The notes under the pieces: model-generated
What the model was told of the DNA's origin: nothing
Database searches by the model: none
What the model saw: only the letters and a program-made list of their open reading frames with translations
Made by a program: the position numbers and the translations under genes
Shown here: positions 1-5,267 of the stretch, one piece after another
How positions within the stretch are numbered: the first letter of the stretch is position 1
How the letters are laid out: every line of letters begins with the position of its first letter
From: Halobacteriaceae archaeon Tc-Br11_E2g27
GTDB lineage: Archaea; Halobacteriota; Halobacteria; Halobacteriales; Haloarculaceae
Direction of reading: 5' to 3'
Length of the DNA stretch: 5,533 nucleotides
Assembly: GCA_001564135.1 (NCBI GenBank)
Contig: LKNH01000182.1
Coordinates: 1 to 5,533, forward strand

Positions 1-933
1 AAGCCACTCCTGGTCGCTCTCTGAGAGGCTAATATCGAGCGCTTCGACGGCCTCTTCCAGATGCTCGATGCTGGTCGTTCCGATAATCGGGGCGTCGACC
101 CACTCTTTGTGAAGTACCCACGCGAGGGCAATCTGTGCCATCGACGCATCCTTCTGGTCGGCAAGTTCTTCGACACGCTCGTTGACTTCCCGTCCGTTTC
201 CGTCGAAATACGGGTGGTCGCGTGCTCGCTGGTCAGATTTCCCGCGAGCGGTCTCCTCGAACTCCTCGTGTGGGCGCGTCAGGTAGCCACGCGCAAGCGG
301 ACTCCAAGGGATGACTGCGATATCCTGCTTTTGACAGTACGGGAGCATCTCACGTTCTTCCTCCCGGTAAAGCAGGTTGTAATGATTCTGCATGGTCACA
401 TACTGGTCGAGAGCCAACTGGTCACTCGTGTTGAGGGCCTCGGCGAACTGATGGGTCCACATCGAACTTGCGCCGAAATGGCGAATCTGCCCGCGACGGA
501 CGGCATCATCGAGGGCCTTGAGCGTTGTCTCGATGGGGGTGTCGTAATCCCAGCGGTGGGTCTGATAGAGGTCGACCGTGTCCATACCAAGGCGGTCGAG
601 GCTTGCCTCTAGTTCCTGTTCGATAGCCTTACGCGAGAGCCCACCGGAGTGTGGGTTATCCTCGTCCATCTGGAAGTAACATTTCGTCGCGACGACGGAT
701 TCTTCACGGCGACCTTCTAGCGCCTTTCCAAGAATGCGCTCTGACTCCCCGCGCGAATACATATTCGCGGTGTCGAAAAAGTTGATGCCGAGGTCGATTG
801 CTCGCTCAATAAAGGGGAGACTCTCGTCTTCTTCAAGTACCCAATCGCGCCAGTCGGAACTGCCGAAACTCATACAGCCGAGACAAAGACGGCTGACTTC
901 CATACCAGTACTACCGAGTGTGGTATACTCCAT
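1..933 (-). CDS. YajO-like aldo/keto reductase, C-terminus cut by window edge
   Basis: This is an NADPH-dependent aldo/keto reductase with a TIM-barrel fold; the substrate cannot be told from sequence. The frame is open over 311 codons from ATG 933 to the left edge with no stop or frameshift. The catalytic tetrad is visible: Asp54 and Tyr59 (in GINFFDTANMY), Lys84 (in VVATK) and His126 (in YQTHRWD). Other family blocks are GASSMW at about residues 143-148, QNHYNLLYREEEREMLP in the middle, IPWSPLARG, and the late cofactor-site block APIIGTTSIEHLEEA. The long N-terminal match (RLCLGCMSFG) and the HYNLLYREEEREM block place it near the YajO subgroup. Members have about 325 residues, so roughly the last 15 are missing. 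The start is supported by a TATA-like element about 27 bases upstream. It is divergent from the DUF5800-type gene. An oxidoreductase role in the cytoplasm is secure; physiology is unknown. Confidence 0.93.
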   Translation of the reverse strand, partial: MEYTTLGSTGMEVSRLCLGCMSFGSSDWRDWVLEEDESLPFIERAIDLGINFFDTANMYSRGESERILGKALEGRREESVVATKCYFQMDEDNPHSGGLSRKAIEQELEASLDRLGMDTVDLYQTHRWDYDTPIETTLKALDDAVRRGQIRHFGASSMWTHQFAEALNTSDQLALDQYVTMQNHYNLLYREEEREMLPYCQKQDIAVIPWSPLARGYLTRPHEEFEETARGKSDQRARDHPYFDGNGREVNERVEELADQKDASMAQIALAWVLHKEWVDAPIIGTTSIEHLEEAVEALDISLSESDQEWL

Positions 934-955
934 ATGGCTTGCTCACCGGCCTGCG

Positions 956-964
956 TAGAAAAAC
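956..964 (-). promoter_or_regulatory. Candidate TATA element for the aldo/keto reductase
   Basis: On the minus strand this reads GTTTTTCTA and is centred about 27 bases upstream of the ATG at 933. That is the spacing expected if transcription starts at or next to the start codon, giving a leaderless mRNA. The match to a TATA box is only approximate. Confidence 0.45.
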
Positions 965-1010
965 TTCTGTGTGACATCTATCAGAACACGCCTCGCCCTG
1001 ACCTCGGTGT

Positions 1011-1020
1011 CCTTTTGAAT
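1011..1020 (+). promoter_or_regulatory. Candidate TATA element for the DUF5800-type gene
   Basis: The stretch CCTTTTGAAT is centred about 25 bases upstream of the ATG at 1041, consistent with a leaderless or nearly leaderless transcript. No ribosome-binding site of the GGAGG type is seen in front of this ATG. The call rests on position and AT content alone. Confidence 0.4.
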
Positions 1021-1040
1021 CGTGACGACAACAAACGGAT

Positions 1041-1238
1041 ATGACTGTCCTTTCGTTCGATGAACAGGGAATTGACGTGATTTATGAGGGAACTGAGTTC
1101 CGCCTCGATAAGGAACTCGTCGAGGAAGCTATCCAGAAGGAGTATCCGGATATCACCGACCACGAAGTCCTCCAGATTGTCGAAGAGAACCCAGCACTCA
1201 CTGGTGAACCACAGCGTATCGGGGATATTCTCGACTGA
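1041..1238 (+). CDS. Small acidic DUF5800-type haloarchaeal protein
   Basis: This is a 65-residue, strongly acidic protein with no cysteine, no signal peptide and no membrane segment, so it is probably cytoplasmic. Its N-terminal half (LSFDEQGIDVIYEGTEFRL) looks like two beta strands. The centre (KELVEEAIQKEYPDITDHEVLQIV) looks helical, and the tail ends GEPQRIGDILD. From memory this pattern matches the short haloarchaeal family DUF5800, whose function is unknown and whose usual length is about the same. It is transcribed alone: its own TATA-like element lies upstream, the aldo/keto reductase is divergent, and the next gene is convergent with a gap of only 24 bases. The start is the first ATG of the frame after the promoter-like element. 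Reality of the gene is well supported by codon use and acidity; the role is unknown. Confidence 0.85.
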   Translation: MTVLSFDEQGIDVIYEGTEFRLDKELVEEAIQKEYPDITDHEVLQIVEENPALTGEPQRIGDILD

Positions 1239-1262
1239 GAGCGCCAAACTGGCCGGATACCA

Positions 1263-1745
1263 TCACTCTCCACAGAGTTTCTGTTCCCATCCGGCGACCC
1301 TGTGAACGTACTCTCTTCCCGTTGCGTGCTGAGCTGTTTCAACTGTCGGGCCATCTTCACGCACTGTCCGCGGCAACTCCTCTTCGATGGCCGCATACAA
1401 TCGGTCGAGCTGTTCGTCTTCGAACTGTTTTCCATCCGACCGGTTCTTCGACAGCCACTCGCTCACTGCTTTTGCCCCGGCAATCCGGGACCGAAATGTC
1501 GAACAGAGCGCTGTCCTCTGGACCGAGCTATCTGTCCGGTAGTAACGTCCGTCGTCCGTCGCGAGGAGTCCGAGCGCACGGAGGAAAACCAACCACTGCT
1601 CAGCGTCGGTCCGCGACGAAAGGCCGCATTCCTCGACCAGCAGCACACAGCAGTCCTCGACTGTATCTGGGTCGCGAGGGACTGTCTCTCGAATCACCCG
1701 GAGTCGTCCGAGGTCGGAGACGGGTGGAACCTGCCTGAAGTACAT
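1263..1745 (-). CDS. Unknown protein coupled to mch, possible winged-helix-like N-terminus
   Basis: This is a 160-residue protein I do not recognise. The ATG at 1745 shares one base with the mch stop codon (TAATG), which argues for translational coupling; the reading frame extends upstream to 1877 only as a shadow of mch. Residues 11-62 (from DLGRLRVIRE to RALGLLAT) look like a run of three helices followed by a short beta hairpin (DDGRYYRTD, 64-72), a layout that would suit a winged-helix fold, but no motif proves it. The rest appears helical (AVSEWLSK, EQLDRLYAAIEEEL). It has five cysteines (32, 33, 40, 81, 157), many for a haloarchaeal protein, but with no metal-binding spacing that I recognise. 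It is rich in Arg and less acidic than its neighbours. It has no membrane segment. It is convergent with the DUF5800-type gene. A regulator or partner of Mch is speculation from position alone. Confidence 0.8.
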   Translation of the reverse strand: MYFRQVPPVSDLGRLRVIRETVPRDPDTVEDCCVLLVEECGLSSRTDAEQWLVFLRALGLLATDDGRYYRTDSSVQRTALCSTFRSRIAGAKAVSEWLSKNRSDGKQFEDEQLDRLYAAIEEELPRTVREDGPTVETAQHATGREYVHRVAGWEQKLCGE

Positions 1746-2680
1746 TACGCGAGGTCGAAACTGTCCGCTAGCACCTGTTCGTTCGTTTCGCCGACGACGT
1801 GGGTGTCGCCGCCACGGACATCGATTGTCACCTGTGCTGGTGCGAAAACGTCTCGTGGTATCTCTTCGAATGACCACTCCGATGAGTCGAATATCTCGGC
1901 AAACGGTGCATCGAACTCCTCGCTTGCGGTCGAGGCCACTGCATCGAACTGGTCGAACGGCTCGTCGACGACAAGATGGACTTCTCCGCCGTACGCCAGT
2001 GCATCGTTCGTTCGGGCGATTGCTCCTCGTTCGGTATCGGCAACGGGTGCAACTGGTGCCCGTCCCGTTGCTGACAGGATATCAAGCGGGTCGTATCCAA
2101 GCTCTGTAAGGCGGTAGGCGGCAAGTTCTGCCGCGCGCGAGGCGGCAACCACGCTTCCGGTCAGACTCGCCGTCGCATAGGTTGGCAAAAAGACACCGCT
2201 CGCGGGCACGCCTGCTCGGTCAGCGACCTGTTCGATTACGACATCATCCGGTAACGTATCGGATTCGAGAACGAGAACTGCAAACTCGAAGTCATCCTGA
2301 TAGGCAATTCGCTGGAAGATATCTTCCTCGGCAACCAGCGCGCGGGCCGGGCCGCTTCCCAAACCGTCGAACCCCTCCGTTGTGACTTCCCAGCCGGCTT
2401 TCCCGGCACAGAGCAGTGACAGGGCGGGTTGGTCAGTCGACAGTTCCACGTAGGCCCGGGGCGAGGAAGCGACCGTATCGAGCGTCGTCTGGACCGTTGC
2501 CAGTCCAGCGGTCTGTATCTCCGATAACAACAGGCCGGCTTCGATTGCACCGGGGAGGTTTACGCCGAAATCGAGTACCGAAACCTCTCCCTCGTGCGCG
2601 TGCACCTCAATTGCGAGTTCGTCAGCGAAATCGATGGCTTCATCGACAAGTTCGATGGCCATGCGGTTGAGACTCTCCAT
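1745..2680 (-). CDS. mch: Methenyl-tetrahydromethanopterin cyclohydrolase
   Basis: The enzyme reversibly hydrolyses the methenyl C1 carrier of a tetrahydropterin (tetrahydromethanopterin in methanogens) to the formyl form; it is cytoplasmic. The product has 311 residues, the normal family length. Family blocks in order are the N-terminus MESLNRMAIELVDEA, DFGVNLPGAIEAG (37-49), LCAGKAGW (90-97), GSGPARAL (108-115), SRAAE (181-185), GRAPVAPV (206-213) and TNDALAYGG (224-232). Arg182 and Glu185 have the R-x-x-E spacing of the active-site pair described for archaeal Mch, as far as I recall. The start at 2680 fits the family N-terminus and a TATA element 24-29 bases upstream. An in-frame ATG at 2689 is the alternative. 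The gene is divergent from rpsL and overlaps the following unknown gene by one base. In haloarchaea, which are not methanogens, the physiological pterin substrate is uncertain. Confidence 0.95.
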   Translation of the reverse strand: MESLNRMAIELVDEAIDFADELAIEVHAHEGEVSVLDFGVNLPGAIEAGLLLSEIQTAGLATVQTTLDTVASSPRAYVELSTDQPALSLLCAGKAGWEVTTEGFDGLGSGPARALVAEEDIFQRIAYQDDFEFAVLVLESDTLPDDVVIEQVADRAGVPASGVFLPTYATASLTGSVVAASRAAELAAYRLTELGYDPLDILSATGRAPVAPVADTERGAIARTNDALAYGGEVHLVVDEPFDQFDAVASTASEEFDAPFAEIFDSSEWSFEEIPRDVFAPAQVTIDVRGGDTHVVGETNEQVLADSFDLA

Positions 2681-2703
2681 ACACCCCATTGGATAGCCTC
2701 CGG

Positions 2704-2709
2704 ATAAAA
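2704..2709 (-). promoter_or_regulatory. TATA element for mch
   Basis: On the minus strand this reads TTTTAT, inside CCCTTTTATCC. It lies 24-29 bases upstream of the ATG at 2680, so the transcript should begin at or beside that ATG and be leaderless. A GGAGG lies at 2697-2701 on the minus strand, 7 bases before the alternative ATG at 2689, but it falls between this TATA element and the predicted transcript start. Confidence 0.6.
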
Positions 2710-2767
2710 GGGAGTGGCTCAGCAATATGGTAGTCATTCACAGAAAACGTGGCAGAAAAAGAGGAGC

Positions 2768-2778
2768 CTTAAGTACCT
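2768..2778 (+). promoter_or_regulatory. Promoter of rpsL-rpsG
   Basis: The stretch CCTTAAGTACC follows a purine-rich run (AAAAAGAGGAG, 2756-2766) that could serve as the TFB recognition element. Its centre is about 28 bases upstream of the rpsL ATG, which predicts a leaderless transcript. This gives the ribosomal pair its own promoter, consistent with the absence of an upstream gene on the same strand. Confidence 0.6.
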
Positions 2779-2800
2779 CCATCGGGTATCGGCAGGTACT

Positions 2801-3229
2801 ATGGCAAATGGCAAGTACGCCGCGCGCAAGCTGAAAAAGGACCGCCAGAAACACCGGTGGTCCGACTCGGATTATGCGCGGCGCGAGCGAGGACTTCGCG
2901 AGAAGTCCGACCCGCTTGAGGGTGCTCCACAGGCCCGCGGTATCGTTCTCGAAAAGATTGGAATCGAAGCAAAACAGCCAAACTCGGCAATCCGGAAATG
3001 TGTCCGAGTGCAGCTCATCAAAAACGGCAAACAGGTGAGCGCGTTCTGCCCAGGTGACGGTGCAATTTCGTTCATCGACGAACACGACGAAGTGACCATC
3101 GCCGGTATCGGTGGGGCAAAAGGTCGTGCGATGGGTGACATTTCGGGCGTCAACTACAAAGTTGACAAAGTAAACGGCGTTGCACTCCTCGAACTCGTCC
3201 GCGGTAACGCAGAGAAGCCGGTGCGATAA
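2801..3229 (+). CDS. rpsL: Small ribosomal subunit protein S12
   Basis: Ribosomal protein uS12 of the decoding centre, archaeal/eukaryotic type (related to eukaryotic S23), 142 residues as usual for the group. The basic N-terminal tail (MANGKYAARKLKKDRQKHRW) is followed by the conserved loop KQPNSAIRKCVRVQLIKNG (58-76) and PGDGAISFIDEHDEV (84-98). Next come GIGGAKGRAMGDISGVNYKV (102-121) and the C-terminal LLELVRGNAEKP. The loops with PNSA (60-63) and GDISGV (112-117) are those that line the decoding site. The ATG at 2801 is chosen over an in-frame ATG at 2714 because it gives the family N-terminus and follows the TATA element at the right distance. It is followed after two bases by rpsG, clearly one transcript. 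Confidence 0.98.
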   Translation: MANGKYAARKLKKDRQKHRWSDSDYARRERGLREKSDPLEGAPQARGIVLEKIGIEAKQPNSAIRKCVRVQLIKNGKQVSAFCPGDGAISFIDEHDEVTIAGIGGAKGRAMGDISGVNYKVDKVNGVALLELVRGNAEKPVR

Positions 3230-3231
3230 CC

Positions 3232-3834
3232 ATGTCGGAGGAACAACCAGACCCTGACGCTGCTGGCGAAGAGGATAGTCACGCGTTGCTGTTCGAAAAA
3301 TGGTCCGTCGACGACATTGAGTTTCGGGATGTCTCGACAGAGCGGTACATTACGGTGACGCCAATCGGCCACACGATGGGTCGTCACGCGAGCAAGCAGT
3401 TCAAAAAGAGCCAGATTAGCATCGTCGAGCGGCTCATCAACCGGCTGATGCAGACCGACGAGAACACCGGCAAAAAACAGCTTGCGACGCGGATTGTCCG
3501 TGACGCGTTCGAGATTATTCACCAGCGAACCGAGGAAAACCCCGTGCAGGTACTCGTCCGTGCTGTTGAAAACTCGGCACCACGTGAGGAGACAGTCCGA
3601 CTGAAATACGGTGGTATCTCCGTTCCGAAAGCAGTCGATGTCTCGCCACAGCGGCGTGTCGATCAGTCGCTCAAATTCCTTGCAGAGGGCGTCTACGGCG
3701 GTTCGTTCAAAACTGAGACCGACGCTGCAGAGGCACTCGCCTCGCAGCTTATCGGTGCTGCAAATAACGACGTGACGACCTACGCCGTCGACCAGAAAGA
3801 AGAAAAAGAGCGCGTCGCGGCTGCTGCCCGATAA
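3232..3834 (+). CDS. rpsG: Small ribosomal subunit protein S7
   Basis: Ribosomal protein uS7 (eukaryotic S5 type), which binds the 3' major domain of 16S rRNA and nucleates head assembly. It has 200 residues, close to the usual haloarchaeal length. The first 20 residues are an acidic haloarchaeal extension (MSEEQPDPDAAGEEDSHALL). The conserved core runs from MGRHASKQFKKSQISIVERL (49-68) through NPVQVLVRAVENSAPR (103-118), GGISVP (127-132) and VDVSPQRR (135-142), and ends in an Ala/Glu-rich tail. The start ATG lies two bases after the rpsL stop. In most archaea the elongation factor EF-2 gene follows nearby; here a biotin transport operon follows instead. Confidence 0.97.
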   Translation: MSEEQPDPDAAGEEDSHALLFEKWSVDDIEFRDVSTERYITVTPIGHTMGRHASKQFKKSQISIVERLINRLMQTDENTGKKQLATRIVRDAFEIIHQRTEENPVQVLVRAVENSAPREETVRLKYGGISVPKAVDVSPQRRVDQSLKFLAEGVYGGSFKTETDAAEALASQLIGAANNDVTTYAVDQKEEKERVAAAAR

Positions 3835-3843
3835 TTTCGACCG

Positions 3844-3856
3844 TCTTTTTCATTTT
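3844..3856 (+). terminator. T-rich terminator after rpsG
   Basis: The stretch TCTTTTTCATTTT begins 10 bases after the rpsG stop codon. Archaeal RNA polymerase stops at short U-rich tracts without needing a hairpin, and I see no strong stem here. It would separate the ribosomal transcript from bioY. Confidence 0.55.
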
Positions 3857-3874
3857 CCACAACCACTAGCCTTA

Positions 3875-3883
3875 CCTATTATC
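3875..3883 (+). promoter_or_regulatory. Candidate TATA element for bioYMN
   Basis: The stretch CCTATTATC is the most AT-rich TATA-like element before bioY. Its centre is about 54 bases upstream of the ATG, so transcription would start near 3905 and leave a leader of about 28 bases. The alternative is GGTTAACT at 3901-3908, centred about 28 bases upstream, which would give a leaderless mRNA. In both cases the BirA-like repeat covers the core promoter or the transcript start. Confidence 0.35.
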
Positions 3884-3887
3884 CATT

Positions 3888-3919
3888 CTGTAAACCGATA
3901 GGTTAACTGGGGTTGACGA
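3888..3919 (+). promoter_or_regulatory. Candidate BirA-type biotin operator before bioY
   Basis: An imperfect inverted repeat, CTGTAAACC (3888-3896), a 14-base spacer, and GGTTGACGA (3911-3919). The bacterial BirA operator, from memory, is TTGTAAACC, a spacer of about 14-16, and GGTTTACAA. The left arm matches at 8 of 9 positions and the right arm at 7 of 9. A third half-site, GGTTAAC (3901-3907), lies in the spacer, exactly 10 bases before the right one, and pairs with the left arm at a 4-base spacing. The site ends 13 bases before the bioY start and covers likely core promoter positions, so a bound protein would block transcription. I infer repression by biotin-loaded BirA; the regulator gene is not in the window. 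Confidence 0.55.
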
Positions 3920-3932
3920 CAGTCGTTTCGAT

Positions 3933-4523
3933 ATGTCACAGGAACACGTTGAATCGGTTGAGTTGGTTTCGGCCGAGTCAGTGGCCTATCTGACTGCGTC
4001 GGTGCTCATTGCGTCGCTCACTGCCGTCCTTGCACAGCTTTCGATTCCGTTCGCGGGCGGGGTTCCGTTCTCGTTTCAACCGTTTGGAGTCTTCTTCGCC
4101 GGAATCTTGCTTGGCCCGTTCTGGGGTGGGTTTTCCATGCTCGTCTATTTTGTCGTCGGGATTGCCGGGGTGCCGGTGTTCTCCAATTTCAACGTTGGCC
4201 TCGGCTATGTTTTCGGCCCGACAGGTGGGTTCCTTATTGGCTTCATCGTCGGGGCATTCGTTTTGGGGCTGCTAGTCCATCGGTCGGTCGAACCACGACC
4301 AATTCACCATCTCTCGACAATCTCAATGGCCGCTGGACTGACCGCTGCAATCGTGGTTATCTACGCGTTCGGCGTTCCGTGGCTTTGGCTGCTCGGTGGA
4401 GATGAACTCTCGCTCGTTGCTGCCGCTGCCTCGATGGCGCCGCTATTCGTCATGGATTTCATCAAAGCTGGAATCGTCTTTGGACTTGTTGCCAGCGGTA
4501 ACGAACTTCTGGACAGATTCTGA
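3933..4523 (+). CDS. bioY: Biotin ECF transporter substrate-binding protein BioY
   Basis: The S component of an energy-coupling-factor biotin importer; it sits in the cytoplasmic membrane and binds biotin with high affinity. The protein has 196 residues, the usual length. After a short acidic N-terminus there are about six hydrophobic segments, roughly at residues 20-36, 51-61, 65-80, 97-115, 130-154 and 162-187. The BioY signatures are present: GVPFSFQPFGVFFAGILLGP (43-62), GIAGVPVF (76-83), GPTGGFLIGF (95-104) and the late PLFVMDFIKAG with Asp175 and Lys178. The start ATG at 3933 follows the operator. The stop codon TGA overlaps the bioM ATG by one base (TGATG), so translation is probably coupled. 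Control is likely through the BirA-like operator just upstream. Confidence 0.95.
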   Translation: MSQEHVESVELVSAESVAYLTASVLIASLTAVLAQLSIPFAGGVPFSFQPFGVFFAGILLGPFWGGFSMLVYFVVGIAGVPVFSNFNVGLGYVFGPTGGFLIGFIVGAFVLGLLVHRSVEPRPIHHLSTISMAAGLTAAIVVIYAFGVPWLWLLGGDELSLVAAAASMAPLFVMDFIKAGIVFGLVASGNELLDRF

Positions 4524-5248
4524 TGATTACTGTTGACAATCTGGTCTATGAGTACGACGAGTCAGCAGCAGACCCAGCGCTAGCTGGTATTTCGCTAACC
4601 ATCGACGACGGTGAGTGGGTTATTATCGCTGGTGCGAACGGGAGCGGCAAGACAACGCTCGTCCGCCATTTTAACGCGTTGCTCACACCTGACGAGGGGG
4701 ATGTGCGGATAGATGATACGTCCGCAAGCGATAATCCGGTCCACGCGAGGACACAGGTTGGGATGGTATTTCAGTCGCCGGAAGACCAGTTTGTCGCGGC
4801 AACTGTTGGGGCGGATGTTGCATTTGGCCCGGAAAACCTCGGTCTCTCTCATGAGGAAATCGACCGACGTGTTGAGACTGCACTTGCAGCCGTCAACTTA
4901 GCTGACCGCACAGATGACCGCATTGAATCGCTTTCCGGTGGTGAGCAATCACGCGTCGCCATCGCTGGCGCGCTTGCCATGGAACCAGCACACCTGGTGC
5001 TTGATGAACCCTTTACTGGACTTGACTGGTCGGCACGTCAATCGGTTCTCGACCACCTGCAAACGCTTCACGAAGACGGAACCAGCATCGTTCTTGTTAC
5101 CCACGACATCCGCGATGTTTTTTCCCACGCCGAGCGGATTATTGGACTCGATAACGGAACTGTTGCCATCGAGGGAGAACCATCTGATGTGAGCAATTCG
5201 CTTGAAAGAATTAATGTCCGTGTTCCGGAAACCGCTCGGAATGATTAA
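4523..5248 (+). CDS. bioM: Biotin ECF transporter ATPase BioM (EcfA type)
   Basis: The ABC-type ATPase that powers biotin uptake together with BioN and BioY, at the inner face of the membrane. The 241-residue protein has every ABC motif: Walker A GANGSGKT (37-44, Lys43), Q loop with Gln84 in VFQSPEDQF, signature LSGGE (137-141), Walker B LVLDEP (158-163, catalytic Glu162), D loop GLD (166-168) and switch His194. The sequence QSPEDQF after the Q loop is typical of the CbiO/EcfA group rather than of ordinary importers. The ATG shares one base with the bioY stop. The next gene, bioN, follows after 19 bases. Its position between bioY and bioN, rather than generic similarity, supports BioM over a cobalt or other EcfA. 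Confidence 0.93.
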   Translation: MITVDNLVYEYDESAADPALAGISLTIDDGEWVIIAGANGSGKTTLVRHFNALLTPDEGDVRIDDTSASDNPVHARTQVGMVFQSPEDQFVAATVGADVAFGPENLGLSHEEIDRRVETALAAVNLADRTDDRIESLSGGEQSRVAIAGALAMEPAHLVLDEPFTGLDWSARQSVLDHLQTLHEDGTSIVLVTHDIRDVFSHAERIIGLDNGTVAIEGEPSDVSNSLERINVRVPETARND

Positions 5249-5267
5249 GCTCACGTAGACGACTCCC

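Noticed and set aside
61..612. Plus-strand open frame (183 codons) opposite the aldo/keto reductase
   Set aside because: The opposite strand encodes an intact reductase with its catalytic tetrad over the whole stretch, and the antisense product shows no family features.
1239..1262. Possible shared terminator between the convergent genes
   Set aside because: The 24-base gap has no T-run or stable stem on either strand.
1746..1877. N-terminal extension of the unknown protein into mch
   Set aside because: The extra 44 residues are Arg-rich and lie entirely within mch in another frame; the ATG overlapping the mch stop is the natural start.
1302..2117. Long plus-strand open frame (271 codons) opposite mch and the unknown gene
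   Set aside because: It lies antisense to mch, which has clear family motifs; its product is low-complexity Ser/Arg/Ala-rich and not acidic like haloarchaeal proteins. It is a shadow of the coding strand.
2714..2800. N-terminal extension of S12 from an upstream in-frame ATG
   Set aside because: The extension would cover the promoter, and the family N-terminus begins at the ATG at 2801.
3154..3522. Minus-strand open frame opposite the end of rpsL and the start of rpsG
   Set aside because: It overlaps two certain ribosomal protein genes and has no promoter or protein signature.
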